Shown piece by piece: positions 34,901-44,699 of a stretch of DNA of 60,000 nucleotides. The position numbers were made by a program, and so were the translations under genes. The DNA lies in NCBI RefSeq assembly GCF_910592395.1, contig NC_088316.1, positions 17,734,001 to 17,794,000 on the forward strand. Direction: 5' to 3'. Source of the DNA: Lineus longissimus. Its lineage: Eukaryota > Nemertea > Pilidiophora > Heteronemertea > Lineidae. The first letter of the stretch is position 1. Each line of letters begins with the position of its first letter. The notes under the pieces were generated by a model. The model ran no database searches and was not told the DNA's origin. It saw only the letters and a list, made by a program, of their open reading frames with translations.

Positions 34901-37341
34901 AGATCGATAGCCATGGAAATGTGTCCTGAGTATGTTATTGTTCAAGCTCATTCGCGCGACTCAATTAACGACGTGGCGATCACTCCCTAAATAGGATGGT
35001 GGTATTACATACATGTCCCTCTTTCTTTTTCATTACCGCAGCCTGGGCTGTACGCCCACGAACTCGGCCACACCCTAGGCCTGCAACACGAGCATCAGCG
35101 CCCGGACCGAGACGACAAAATCTTTATTCATCCAGAGAATATCCGAAATGGCTCCGAGGATGCCTTTGAAAAGTTCAAAGCTGATAGCGTACTGACAACC
35201 AGATATGACTTTGCGTCAGCGATGCACTATGAACGAACTGTAAGCAATCTTTTAATCACTTGCTTTTATTTAAATATTTTTTGTAGATTATACATGTTCA
35301 TAAGTATAGCCGGTTTGCCTCCGTAAAGTCACTTGAACAAAATGGAGAGGTACAGCCCAGCATTGGACAATGTCCTGAGCCAGATGTAGATGTATATGCA
35401 CTGTCAAACACTGGCCAAGCAGATGAACAGTCGAGACTGCACAATGCACTGATGAACATGATGAAAGAGTGTATAAATGAACTTTCAATAATGCATTGGT
35501 CAAGAAGTAGATGAACAGTCCGATATTAGACAATGCATTAATTGAAGCGTGTCTAAATAAACTGGTATGATGCGATCAAGACGTAAATGAACCGTCCGAC
35601 ATTGGACAATGCGTTGATCACGAAATAAATGAACTATTTGTGTCCGGCATTGGAGAATGCATTGATTGAGAAGTTGATAAGCTCTCCGACATCACAAGAA
35701 GTATATTTTGCAACAGAAGCACTGACAAATGGATAAATAAGCGGCCGGGCAGTGGGACGTGCAGTTGTTTTTCACTTCTAATTGTTACTTAGTATGTCTT
35801 CCTTTAGTCTTTCGCCAATCCCGGAACGAACACTATCACAGCTAAGAAAGACTGGAACAACGAAAAGCTTGGAGGTGTCTGGTGGAAGATGTACTCGTAC
35901 CACGATGTGCGGCTGTTGAATAGGGCGTACGGTTGTAATGGTAGGCATCACTTATCATACTCGCTTACTGAAATGTCTATCTTTCAATAGATTTCTCTTC
36001 AAATACATGAAAAAAAGTCATATTTGAAGAGAAATCTAATAAGCGATGGAAAACTGTGTAATATAGTAAATGATCTGGTCGGCGTTGTACAAGACAGGTT
36101 CGGTCACTAACAAAGCGTTAACCTTCAATTTACATTACGCGAGTTACCAGTCAACAGAGGACATAGCTCTGGACTACAGTGTGTCATAGCGAATATTGCC
36201 ATTTCGAATGGTAGTATTTTGAAACATTGAAACGCATGAACGAGATAAATATATTCAAGCACGGACAGAGTCGATGAATCCCCGCTGGCAACTTCGTGTA
36301 GATTAATCTGACCAACCTTCCCAAGCCAATAGCCCCCTCTGACTCTGCCATCTACTCCATTGACACTAATATCGAAATAATTTATTAGATAGAGCTCAGT
36401 GTGAAATATTTGAATCAGTATGAGAGACGAATCATAGTGAGCAGGCATGTGATACAGTGACGAACCATGTCAATAGGTTTCACTATGAAGTCAGATTATT
36501 GAAATCTATTTAGCGATGAAGAGGTTTTACCTGATACAGTGTGAATTTAACACTTTTTATAAATAAGTCCACAGCGTAAATATGTACATGTACCATCGTC
36601 TGTGCGTTCCACGCAATTTTACGTGTTTTTAAGGAGAATCAAACAGGACATGTAGTTGTAAATTGTTTCAAATTCGATTTCAGCTTTCTGCAAAGATGTC
36701 GAGTGCGAGCGTGGCTACGTCAACAAAGACTGTAAATGTGTCACTTTCGAGGGTAAGCACCGATTTGGCACCACCGAATTTCTTTTCACTAACGCTGCCA
36801 TTATTGAGATGACTTACTAAATTTATTCCATTACAACAGAAGACATGCTACACTCGCCATGGCCCGAGATAATATCTCGATCGATCGAGATAATAAGTCA
36901 ATCGATCAAGATGATAAATCCATTGATCGGGATAATAAGTCCATCGAGATATTTCTTTTTTCATGTTAAAAGAATCATATGATTCCCTTTCACAGCCAGC
37001 TTGCTGCTAAATACAAAATGCAGGTAAAATAATCTAAACACGGACATGTACTCCTTATCTATTTCAACCTACATGACACCGGATGTATAAGAAAGAAACT
37101 GGTAGTTAGAACGTATTGTTATCAAAACATCACAAGACCGCAGATTTCATGTATCCAGCTTCTCCTAATTCCAGAGTACTATGCGACATATTGCAAAAAC
37201 GAGTATTGGAATGACGACCAGTGTGATGGCTGGGCCAGCACTGGAGAGTGCCAGAAGAACCCAGGCTGGATGTATTTCAGGTGCAAGAAGTCGTGCAAGG
37301 CATGCTATAATGACCCTAAACCGACCAAAGCAGACGATTAG
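31938..37341 (+). CDS. Astacin-family zinc metalloprotease with ShKT domain (whole gene, ten coding exons)
   Basis: Secreted zinc endopeptidase of the astacin family (M12A), nested in intron 1 of the receptor on the opposite strand. Exons: 31938-31976, 32427-32511 (or 32529), 32935-33046, 33587-33699, 33943-34060, 34783-34861, 35042-35239, 35808-35940, 36684-36752, 37175-37341. All junctions are GT-AG and every phase agrees, giving 370 residues (376 with the alternative donor). In order: signal peptide, charged propeptide, furin-type site RQKR (about 87-90), catalytic domain from KKKRWP (about 101), zinc site HELGHTLGLQHEHQRPDRD (188 onward), Met-turn AMHY (243-245), a short Cys-rich linker and a ShKT domain (322-359). 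Catalytic residues are intact and there is no frameshift. The substrate is unknown. Astacins process matrix, developmental or digestive proteins, and the ShKT tail may mediate binding. Confidence 0.93.
32427..32511 (+). CDS. Astacin exon 2 (end of signal peptide, start of propeptide)
   Basis: Follows acceptor gcatttttcag and continues in phase 0 with LVATVSSGLVRHDSKKRD. Two donors in the same phase are possible: ACCG|GTAACG ending at 32511, or TTTAT|GTAAGA ending at 32529. Either joins exon 3 in frame. The first gives 370 residues and the second adds six (about NVADLS). The second donor matches +3 to +5 better and the first matches -1 better. Confidence 0.7.
32935..33046 (+). CDS. Astacin exon 3 (propeptide)
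   Basis: Acceptor tctattattctag, then KEKDKTYTVNGHKVFRYNDVE, a charged propeptide segment. It ends in phase 2 at CAAAG|GTGAAT. The canonical astacin FxGD aspartate-switch motif is not present in its usual form. FRYNDVEID may supply the switch aspartate with altered spacing (inference). Confidence 0.8.
33086..33214. mobile_element. 127-bp hairpin MITE family, copy 2 (in astacin intron 3)
   Basis: Same architecture as 24459-24585. The left arm contains aaaacgccaatgcgaacacc and caattgttcga. The right arm contains tcgaaaaatgg, ggtgttggcgttggcgtttc and gcgaaaactcat. The loop again has gatcactgtg. The left arm is diverged near its outer end. It sits between astacin exons 3 and 4. Confidence 0.75.
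33587..33699 (+). CDS. Astacin exon 4 (activation site, start of protease domain)
   Basis: Acceptor catttcag-type (gtcattttcag), phase 2 to 1. It encodes STSGETQRQKRAAIVSDKKK and then RWPRIALVPYEI. RQKR|AA is a furin-type cleavage site, and RWP...VPYEI is the usual start of an astacin catalytic domain. The donor is TTTTA|GTGAGT. Confidence 0.88.
33943..34060 (+). CDS. Astacin exon 5 (protease domain)
   Basis: Acceptor gttatttttcag. It encodes EAQIKDIIATFAFLETETCI and AFREKTNNDVNYVKIADCG. TCIAFRE with its cysteine is a conserved astacin segment; this Cys normally pairs with the last Cys of the domain (YGC in exon 8). The donor is GCGG|GTGAGT. Confidence 0.9.
34400..34650 (-). mobile_element. 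tRNA-derived SINE in astacin intron 5
   Basis: Read on the minus strand, 34650-34575 has a Pol III A box (TAGCCTAGTGG) and a B box (GGTTCGATCC), as in a tRNA. Its ends cannot pair into an acceptor stem, so it is tRNA-derived and not a tRNA gene. Downstream, at 34475-34405, GTCGGATGAGACTAAAAGCC and GGCAAGTAAAAGATCC resemble the conserved central domain of invertebrate SINEs (from memory). It is inserted antisense to the protease gene. Confidence 0.65.
34783..34861 (+). CDS. Astacin exon 6 (protease domain)
   Basis: Acceptor ttggcttccag. It encodes DGCWAHLGKMDGPNWQKVCL then GDGCKW, corresponding to the G-C-W-S-x-x-G segment of astacins and the cysteine just before the zinc site. It ends in phase 0 at ATGG|GTAAGT. 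Confidence 0.92.
35042..35239 (+). CDS. Astacin exon 7 (zinc site and Met-turn)
   Basis: Catalytic exon, 66 codons in phase 0, starting PGLYAHELGHTLGLQHEHQR. His188, His192 and His198 are the zinc ligands, and Glu189 is the catalytic base. RPDRD follows as in all astacins. Near the end, AMHY carries the Met-turn and the zinc-coordinating tyrosine. An N-glycosylation sequon (NGS) lies between. The donor is ACT|GTAAGC. Confidence 0.97.
35300..35740. repeat. Degenerate minisatellite in astacin intron 7
   Basis: Variants of a block such as tgaacagtccgacattggac followed by aatgca(t/c)tgat recur roughly every 40-80 bases from about 35349 to 35700. Copies vary strongly in length and sequence. Confidence 0.7.
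35808..35940 (+). CDS. Astacin exon 8 (end of protease domain)
   Basis: Acceptor cttcctttag. It encodes SFANPGTNTITAKKDWNNEK and ends with LLNRAYGCN. The pattern S-F-A-x-x-G-x-x-T-I and the terminal LNRxYxC are typical of the last part of astacin domains. It ends in phase 1 at AATG|GTAGGC. Confidence 0.92.
35989..36037. repeat. Perfect 17-bp inverted repeat in astacin intron 8
   Basis: agatttctcttcaaata at 35989-36005 is exactly complementary to 36021-36037, with a 15-base loop. A stable hairpin just inside the intron. Confidence 0.8.
36684..36752 (+). CDS. Astacin exon 9 (short Cys-rich linker)
   Basis: Acceptor ttcgatttcag. It encodes FCKDVECERGYVNKDCKCVT, with four cysteines (C-x4-C-x7-C-x-C). 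This resembles a shortened EGF-like module linking the protease and ShKT domains. It ends in phase 1 at CGAGG|GTAAGC. Confidence 0.82.
36860..37005. mobile_element. Partial fold-back element with 21-bp units (in astacin intron 9)
   Basis: Three 21-bp units of the form gatcgagataataagtcAAT plus one base run from about 36894. They are followed by tttcatgttaaaagaatcat and a degraded end resembling the cagccac terminus of the element at 54004-54766. No matching left terminus was found, so the element is partial. It closely resembles the element at 39376-39537. Confidence 0.6.
37175..37341 (+). CDS. Astacin exon 10 (ShKT domain and stop)
   Basis: Acceptor cctaattccag. It encodes a ShKT domain with six cysteines (about residues 322, 332, 341, 352, 356, 359) in the order C...C...GEC..NPGWM...C..SC..C, then a short polar tail and TAG at 37339-37341. 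ShKT domains are common C-terminal modules of secreted invertebrate astacins. Here the domain is part of an enzyme, not a free toxin. Confidence 0.92.
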
Positions 37342-37887
37342 CCATGGAAAAACGACGGAAATCCTTCCCCAAAGTGGTCTCAGGGTCTGGGTGACTGGTA
37401 GTTTCGGAATTCTATGTAGAATATGTCACTGTGGAGCCATGAACATTTGGCGAACATAAGAAGTTATATACATGTATGAACAAAATATCTGCGTTTGGCT
37501 TATCTTTTTTTATCAACAAAGGTGAGCTGAGGCCTGCCAAAGATCCCTCTAACCTGACCCCAACCCGCCCAGCTTCTCCCGCGGGTTGATCCGACGGTGA
37601 CCTTCATGTCAGCTTTCCTCTTAACAGCGATGGTAGGAGAGTAACAAACCTTAAGCTTCTTAGTATCGGCAAGGATTAGACTAGTTTTGCTGAAAGCACC
37701 AAAAGTGGTTACTTGTAAGTCATTACATCGAGAAATGTGGCTTGATTGGCTTTATTAAAGGAAAATTCCCTTCGTTTCAACATGTTTGTAGTTCATCTTG
37801 TTACTTTCGGAGTATGGAGGAAATGATGAAAAAAATATACGATACATTCAAGTATACTAATGGGAAGGCTACTTTATATTAGAATTT

Positions 37888-37893
37888 AATAAA
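37888..37893 (+). promoter_or_regulatory. Possible poly(A) signal of the astacin gene
   Basis: AATAAA about 550 bases after the stop codon, on the coding strand, in AT-rich sequence. Confidence 0.35.
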
Positions 37894-39375
37894 CATTCAA
37901 ACGAAAATACCCCAGCCTCCTCATCCCGCATCTTTTTTCTTTCAATCCGACCTTATTTGTGCCAGATCGATGGTTTTCTCTTTGCCTGCCAATTACATTA
38001 TGCAATTGATAAGTATTGAAGTCCTATATATCTTATACGGATAATCGAAGATTGCAAATTAACTGAAAGTTGGGTCGGTAATGGATTTATTCTATGAGTG
38101 ATCCAGTACAGCAAGACTTCACACAGAAATCTGTATCAACTTTTTTTCCCAGAGATGACTCGGTGATTAAGCAAGCCTTTTCTGTCACCACGTAATTTCT
38201 CTGAGGCTTTTCGAAAACACTTTCAAAATTGTTCGTGTAATTTGAATTATTGTATACTCATGTCACATTGTGGAAGCGACTTTCCGCGCTGTATTCGAGA
38301 CAAACCTTGTTTTAACAATTCTACTGAAGAACATTTTTATAACAATTTTAAATGGTGTAACATTATTAGTGTTATTGAGTTTAATTTGTTTTCAGCTATT
38401 ACTGCAAAGTACCTCTTTAAGTCTTGGCAGCTCCCCAGTTCTTTATGTACCAGTCATGCAATTGCTTCTAATGTTCTTTCTTTTGTTTTATCTCAAGTAG
38501 ATGCGATTGTTTTGTTAATGGACCAATGTACTTCATTACTTGAAAGGAAGTCCACGCTAACGGATTTATCATTTCTTTGGCTGGTTTTTCGTGCTATACA
38601 AGTCTTCTTATTTTTCCTTCTTCTTCAGCATTCGGCACACTACAAGAAAAACTAGAAGCCGCAGAGATGCGCATAACTGCGTTAGCTTTCAAGAAGAAAA
38701 CGCTTTATGTTTAATGGCGAGAGTCTGTACTAACCCGTTTGAAGCGATTGATCAATACTTACGTGAACGATAGCTTGTCAGAAGCGAGGCCAATTTTTCA
38801 TGACTCCATCGTGAACTGGCCATTCATTTCGTATGATCCGATCGGAGTACATGTGTATTATGTATCAAATAGTTTATTCATGGCGTACTCCCCTCATTAG
38901 ATACTTCTCCAGTGGCGGCCAAATGCAAAAGTAAAATATTGATTTTAATGCAATTAAACCTAATGTAGTATAAATAAATCTAGCTGAAATCAATTCATTT
39001 CAATCTTATTCGGTTCAATTGTAACTCTCATCATTTGCTAATTACCTTTGATATTTAATTGCAATAACTCACCCGTCAATCAAACTAAGATCAAATGATT
39101 AATTGATTGCAAAAGAAGCCAATTATATTCAAATTACGACAGTCAACGCTACCACATTTTCGTGATTAATCTTGAAAGATTGTTTAAAGGTTGATCCAAA
39201 ACAGAATTTGAGATTGAAATTTTCCAGTTAAGTCAACACATACATTTCAACGAATGAGTGATCAGTTGATGTTTTACTCATCACATGAGAAGACGGATAG
39301 CTGGATTTTAAATGTTTAGTATATAGGCCTGCCAACGAATAAATCAATATCTAAAATCATGCGAAATTACATTTT

Positions 39376-39537
39376 CGAGGGGAGATAAATAACTCGGGCG
39401 ATCGAGATATTATCTCGGGTGATCGAGTTATTTATCTCGAGCGATCGAGATAATAAGTCCATCGATCGAGATATTTCCTGAAAAAAAATTGTCATGTTGA
39501 AAAAAAAAATCATGTGATGTCCTTTTCCAGCCACTGT
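39376..39537. mobile_element. Partial fold-back element with 21-bp-type units, second copy
   Basis: Alternating gatcgagata(at)/(at)tatctcg motifs form an imperfect palindromic array. A right end follows, with tgtcatgttgaaaaaaaaaa and gtccttttccagccactgta. That end matches the terminus of the 54-kb element (gtcctttcccagccaccgta). The left terminus is missing. Confidence 0.6.
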
Positions 39538-40374
39538 AAATGAGAGCCAAGTTCCTTCTACTTTTTTTACAAGGTGTTAATTGATATATGGACATTTTCA
39601 ATCGCGAATGGGATCTTCGAAACCGCCATCCAACCATTTTAAACATGCTACTGCAACACCGCAGGTGTAATACTGTTTTTCTTTAAATGCACCAGCATCA
39701 TTGTCAACAATGAACCTCCTGCTTTCTTCATCTGCAATCATCTCCATCCCCAAAGCAATGGTTAATTAGCAGTCGGCTGTACGCTTCGTATCACTGACAG
39801 GGGAATTAATTAGTCTTCTCATCAGTGCCCAATAGTCTCCCTTTAGCAGAGAGACGCTGACAGCACCGATAGCTGACATGCTGGTCTAATGAGCCTTCCA
39901 GCAAAGAGACTATTCTGAATTTGTGAAGCCGATTGTAGCTCCAGATTAGTGTCAAATCCAATCTCGAACTATACATACATAGCAGATAAATATCTCGACC
40001 AAAGTCAGTCATGGCGAGGGATACTTTCAAGGCGTCTGGTATTAAAGTTGCCACGCGACCGAATGGCACATTGCACAATAAATTGCAAATCAAATATGAT
40101 GTGGTTTTGGTCTGTCAAGAACCAATTTTTTTCCAAGTAACCAAATCAATATTAACATTCACGAGCATGACGAGGAAGTGGGACCATTTATTCTTGATGA
40201 AGACTTCACGCTTCAAAAGAAACATATTCCTCTGCGTAACACAAGTTGGCATTTAATGTGTTTCCGATGAATCCCACGTTGATCATTAGTTCTTGAAAAA
40301 AACTTCTTTCTCCGGTATACTGTTAGAAGGCTGTGGAGGACTCAATTACAGGGTGACCATCGGAGGTCTGAACA

Positions 40375-40552
40375 TAAGGCCGAAGTTACATAGACCTCAT
40401 TCGTTCATTTCCCAGGACTCTTTTTCCCCTTTTGCTTTCGTTCCCCTGTAAAAGCACGGCCTTGTGGCGTGCATTCACCGAGGAATGAAAGAAAAACCCG
40501 GAAAGTGACTCGTGGTAAATGAACGAATGAGGCCTATGTAACTTCGGCCTTA
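40375..40552. mobile_element. 178-bp hairpin MITE
   Basis: Arms of about 36 bases. The left starts taaggccgaagttacatag and continues acctcattcgttcattt; the right is its reverse complement, with one mismatch, ending cttcggcctta. A TA at each end could be the target duplication of a mariner-type element. The core is short and non-coding. Confidence 0.75.
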
Positions 40553-42072
40553 GGGATTATGCACTATGACAACAATGTGCTCAATCACGGTGACGACGTT
40601 ACGCAATGCATGTATTCAATGTTAGTTGTTGGCCTGAGGGCATGGTGATATGTGTGTGTGTGTGCATGTCGCTCCTATGTATGTATATGCTGATGCAGGA
40701 ATTTCCGATTTTTGTGTGGTATTTTGGTCAAATAATCTTGACCAATGATGAAAGTGATATAGTATGTTCAATTACGGCTTTGACTCGGGGTGATATGTTG
40801 TACTTGCCAGATTGTCCTAGTAAATCTTAGTGATATATTCAACATGTTTGATTTTAGTATATTGGGCATTTTGGAGTGCTCCTTGGTAGGTAAGGTTAAA
40901 GGACATGTGAGATTGTAAAACAAACAGTATGTGTGACAGTGTTTTAAATTGGTCCTTAGGATTGCAATTATTCTGAGGTGATCGTGTGCCAAGCTAGGGT
41001 AGAAGGAATAACCCCCCCCCCTTCCCCCGAGAATAACGCCACAAATGCAGAGCGAACATGACCTCGCAATACAACAAGTACATGTACATGTACATCAGTA
41101 CCTGTGCTTTGATCTTCTGTTCACTGCCCTCAGACGACATTTGTGCCCCAGTGTGGGTTCGCCACATCGACTATTTGTCTCGGCGTCGTTGCACGATTCC
41201 CAAAGGCAAGATCGAGTGACCCGAGCAGTCCTTTCTAGTTTCCTAATGGCCAAATGATCCTTCTGGCTTATGATCCCCGGCGAGACAGACATAACATGGT
41301 CCTCTCCTTGACCAGTCATAAACTCTCAATATCATCAGACCATAACTGCACAAACCAAACACACACAAAAACCATATTTGCGTTATTGTTCCAGTCATAC
41401 TTATCAAATATATGTTCTAATCTGTTCCAAAGTTTTCTCAAACTTCAAATTATGATTTCTAAAATGAAAAGTCTGCTGATATTCACCTTGTGAAAACATC
41501 GATAACATGACATATTGATGACTTCATCAATGCATGGAGGTGGAACATAAAGATCGTGACTTCTACTCAGTCGCTCATGATCCTGCAACCATTAGCCATC
41601 ACGCTATTACAATAGTGATCTGCGCACTCCCAAGCAAACAAAAGTCATTTTTACATTTAAAAAAACCTGCCTTTAAACCAAGGCTAACAATGACTGACTG
41701 TTCCGATTACATGCGAAGTGCCGATCGTGCAGCATGAAATCGAAAAATGCGATGTTGCCTCTTTTTTTATAATTGATTAATTTATAATGGAACAGATTAC
41801 ATTACTTTTTTTGGTTTATTTTATGTTTCCCGAGTTTCATGCTCCCCAATATTAAGAAGACTCTATGTTATGTTGGTTCTCTAATTTCCTTCCATGGCAA
41901 CAGTTACATTATGTGAGTACACTAGCGCTTGCATTTTACATATTTTCATAGTCATGCTATTATCAAAAAAAATTATGATGACATAAATTGATAAATAAAT
42001 GCATAATATTGCAAACATTGAATATGCCAGGGTAAACCCAGGTAACTTGATACTTTTGACATTCATTATACC

Positions 42073-42333
42073 TCATCTTTCTTCGCGGTCTCCTGATTGA
42101 CAGGCTCGGAAATATTGATATAAGAGACGACAAAGCAGAGCGAACTCCTCAATAACTGGCCTTGCAAACTTGCTATGAAAATCACTTACAATGTCAAAGA
42201 ATAAAGCGATATTGGCACGCGGCGATGAGAATTGATTTAAGGAATTAATACCGAGCTGGAGGTCCTTGGTTGTATAATCTAGGCGCATGGAGAGAAGTTT
42301 GTACCGTAACTCGCTGGCGGCTGACCAACTGAC
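42073..42333 (-). CDS. Candidate downstream exon of the same membrane-protein gene
   Basis: Open frame on the same strand as 42829-43146 and joinable in phase 0 through acceptor ctcttcccgatgag. It encodes VSWSAASELRYKLLSMRLDY and, further on, FFDIVSDFHSKFARPVIEEF and LLCRLLYQYF. This looks like an amphipathic, protein-like sequence with no low-complexity bias. It ends at TGA in the present frame, or continues if an earlier donor is used. A hydrophobic frame at 42066-41881 could be a further exon. No family was recognised. Confidence 0.35.
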   Translation of the reverse strand, partial: VSWSAASELRYKLLSMRLDYTTKDLQLGINSLNQFSSPRANIALFFDIVSDFHSKFARPVIEEFALLCRLLYQYFRACQSGDREER

Positions 42334-42828
42334 CTCATCGGGAAGAGCTATCAATGGGGCTCTAAACCTTCAACTTTCCGTCAAGACGGCGAATTTTTAT
42401 GTCCTTGTTCATTTAGTTTACATGTAACTACGGAATTCTCAGATCAATCCATGCACATCCACAGGCGTCTTGTGTGAAAGGAGGAGACTTTAGGATTGAT
42501 GTTCACCGCTGGCACTTGTAGGTCGGCATGAATCAATCTTCACACAACCTGCTCCAAATCTGAAAGGTTCAGATCACTTCGCGATGAAGCTGAAGTGCAA
42601 GCGACTGTCCTCTAAATCCTCGGCTCAGCCAAGAGGTGGATGGCTCGAACTTTCCCATCGACTTACATGTACATCTTACCACGGGGTTCAAAGACCACTA
42701 CAGGGGTTGAGGCACCGTTTTATAATACCAACAAATGACCAAACCGGTGCAACACAATTACAGTGTTGGAGGTGAAAGTATGAATTGCGCGGCCGATATC
42801 ACTGTGGACAAGAGCGTCATTAACATAC

Positions 42829-43146
42829 CGACAGGAAGAACATTCCACGACCGAATTCTTTGTCGTTGATGGTGGACAAGTACACAGTTTGACAGCCAGA
42901 CAGGCAATATGCCATCTTATATAGAAGGATATAATGCAGATGTAAATGATGATCGACCGACAGGAAGTCTGAAGCAAATGGCAGCATGTTTCGAAGCTTG
43001 AGCTGGTAAACAATTATGATGACCAGATAGATATCAAATGATGTTGCTGCAAAAAATCCGGCCCAACAGTAATCCAGAAATAACCAACACATGATGAGAT
43101 ACCACCATGGGAGGTTGATAGAATAAATGATCATCACACGGGGAAT
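42829..43146 (-). CDS. Candidate exon of a multi-pass membrane protein
   Basis: Open from a good acceptor (ccaattgctttag) to a good donor (CTGTCG|GTATGT), 106 codons in phase 0. It begins IPRVMIIYSINLPWWYLIMC and contains two hydrophobic helices separated by a few residues, then a polar loop. A possible upstream exon at about 43307-43207 (PRCTFHHNSISPTADENRSA...) has acceptor gtgtatag and a phase-0 donor. A downstream exon at 42333-42073 follows. It could be a 7TM chemoreceptor such as a gustatory-receptor-like protein, but no signature motif was seen and the function is unknown. Confidence 0.4.
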
Positions 43147-43856
43147 CTAAAGCAATTGGCAATAGGTATCTGGGCATTACCGTAGTTGTTTACGATGTCA
43201 TTAACGGCCGAACGATTCTCATCAGCAGTCGGACTGATGGAGTTGTGATGGAATGTGCACCTTGGGACTATACACAGATCATCAGACAATACTCACCATG
43301 ACGTGACTGGAATTCACAATATAGCTTACATTAAAGAAGTCACCGTCAGTCCAGTCCAAAAAAGAACTTCAGGCGGTACTGGAAAAAAATGTTTATCATT
43401 GCACTAAAAGGGGGCCGATTTGTGTTTGGGTCACTCTTGACTTCTGAAACGGTCCACTGTGACCAAACTTCACCTGAAGTGGATACGCAAAATTGTCATA
43501 TCGACAGCGTGACCCACTTGTTAAAGCTATTCAGCATGCTAGTGACACGGAGCTTTTGTTGTAGTTCTCTTCAATTGAATACCACTTCATTAATCATATA
43601 AAAGCAGGACTTATTTATCGGGAAAATGAAGTCAGTGTTTAAATGTTTCATGTGCAACGCCTTGTTGATAACATCGTTGAAAGCGACTCTCCGTCATCTC
43701 ATCAACAAAATTCAACAGCCTGAGTGACTGTTTCACAACTTGATGGAGTTTGGTCCATAACGATGGTATTCCACCCTGGCGAATCTATTCCCTAGACTAC
43801 CGAGAATCTAAGCCTTCCAACTTACCGAGCAGCCTGCCCTGTATTGTTTCACTATA

Positions 43857-44699
43857 CTCGAGTATGGCAAGCCAAAGCGGAATTTATTCAAGACCGTGGA
43901 ATTACTATTCAAGAAGTTAAATATATGTTCAAGACCAAAATATGTTCAATCCTGAATCAAATATTGTCAACCTTGAATCAAATATTGTCAACCTTGAACA
44001 AAATATATTCAACCTTGAACAAAATATATTCAACCTTGAACAAAATATATTCAAGACTCACGTGACCATATTCAAGACGCACGTGACCACAAAAATTGAT
44101 GACGTAGTTGCTCATGTTTTGATGCTTTACGGACTTTCCCGAACCCGCGTCCGGACTTTCCCGAACCCATGGTACTTGTGTTGCGTTTCGGAGCTCGAAT
44201 TGTTCGCACGAGGTTTTGACACATGGTTGTACACGTACCTAGCCGCCTACACCTGACATGTACTGTAATCCTACACATCATGACATGGATGCCGAGTGAA
44301 TGTCAGAGTCGATACATGTTTCACAGACATATCAGGCAAATTATAGGTTCAAAATGCGCAATGCCTGTCGTGAAACAGAACGCATCGGAAGTACCACAGA
44401 TTCTACGCTCTACGTCATCAATTTTGTGGTCACGTGCGTCTTGAATATGGTCACGTGAGTCTTGAATATATTTTGTTCAAGGTTGAATATATTTTGTTCA
44501 AGGTTGGACATATTTTATTCAAGGTTGAACATATTTTATTCAAGGTTGAACATATTTTATTCAAGGTTGAAAACATTTGATTCAAGGTTGAACATATTTT
44601 AGTCTTGAACATATATTTCCTTCTTGAACTTATATTTAACTTCTTGAATGGTAATTCTAAAGTCTTGAATAAATTCCGCTTTGGCTTGCCATACTCGAG
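43857..44699. mobile_element. Fold-back element with 21-bp arrays in both arms
   Basis: The left end starts ctcgagtatggcaagccaaa and the right end is its reverse complement, ending at ctcgag (44694-44699). Both arms contain runs of a 21-bp unit based on ccttgaacaaaatatattc (inverted in the right arm), followed inward by ttcaagactcacgtgacc and ttcaagacgcacgtgacc and then a match over aaaattgatgacgtag. The unique core is about 44115-44405. No open transposase frame is present; the ORFs here only translate the repeat. It is non-autonomous, and no clear target duplication was found. Confidence 0.8.

Larger units (their letters stand above)
37342..42072. other. Between astacin and the candidate membrane gene
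   Basis: Contains the probable astacin 3' UTR, the fold-back relative at 39.38 kb and the hairpin MITE at 40.38 kb. A T-rich open frame at 38242-38655 is not convincing as a gene. Confidence 0.6.

Noticed and set aside
37181-37459. 92-codon ORF starting MRHIAKTSIGM
   Set aside because: Out-of-frame shadow of the ShKT exon of the astacin gene.
38242-38655. 137-codon ORF with several cysteines and hydrophobic stretches
   Set aside because: T-rich composition explains the Phe/Leu content; a second frame is open over part of it, there is no domain and no clear splice or promoter context.
43844-44256. Asn/Leu-rich repeat ORFs such as TLNKIYSTLNKIYS
   Set aside because: Translation of the 21-bp array of the 43.9-kb fold-back element.
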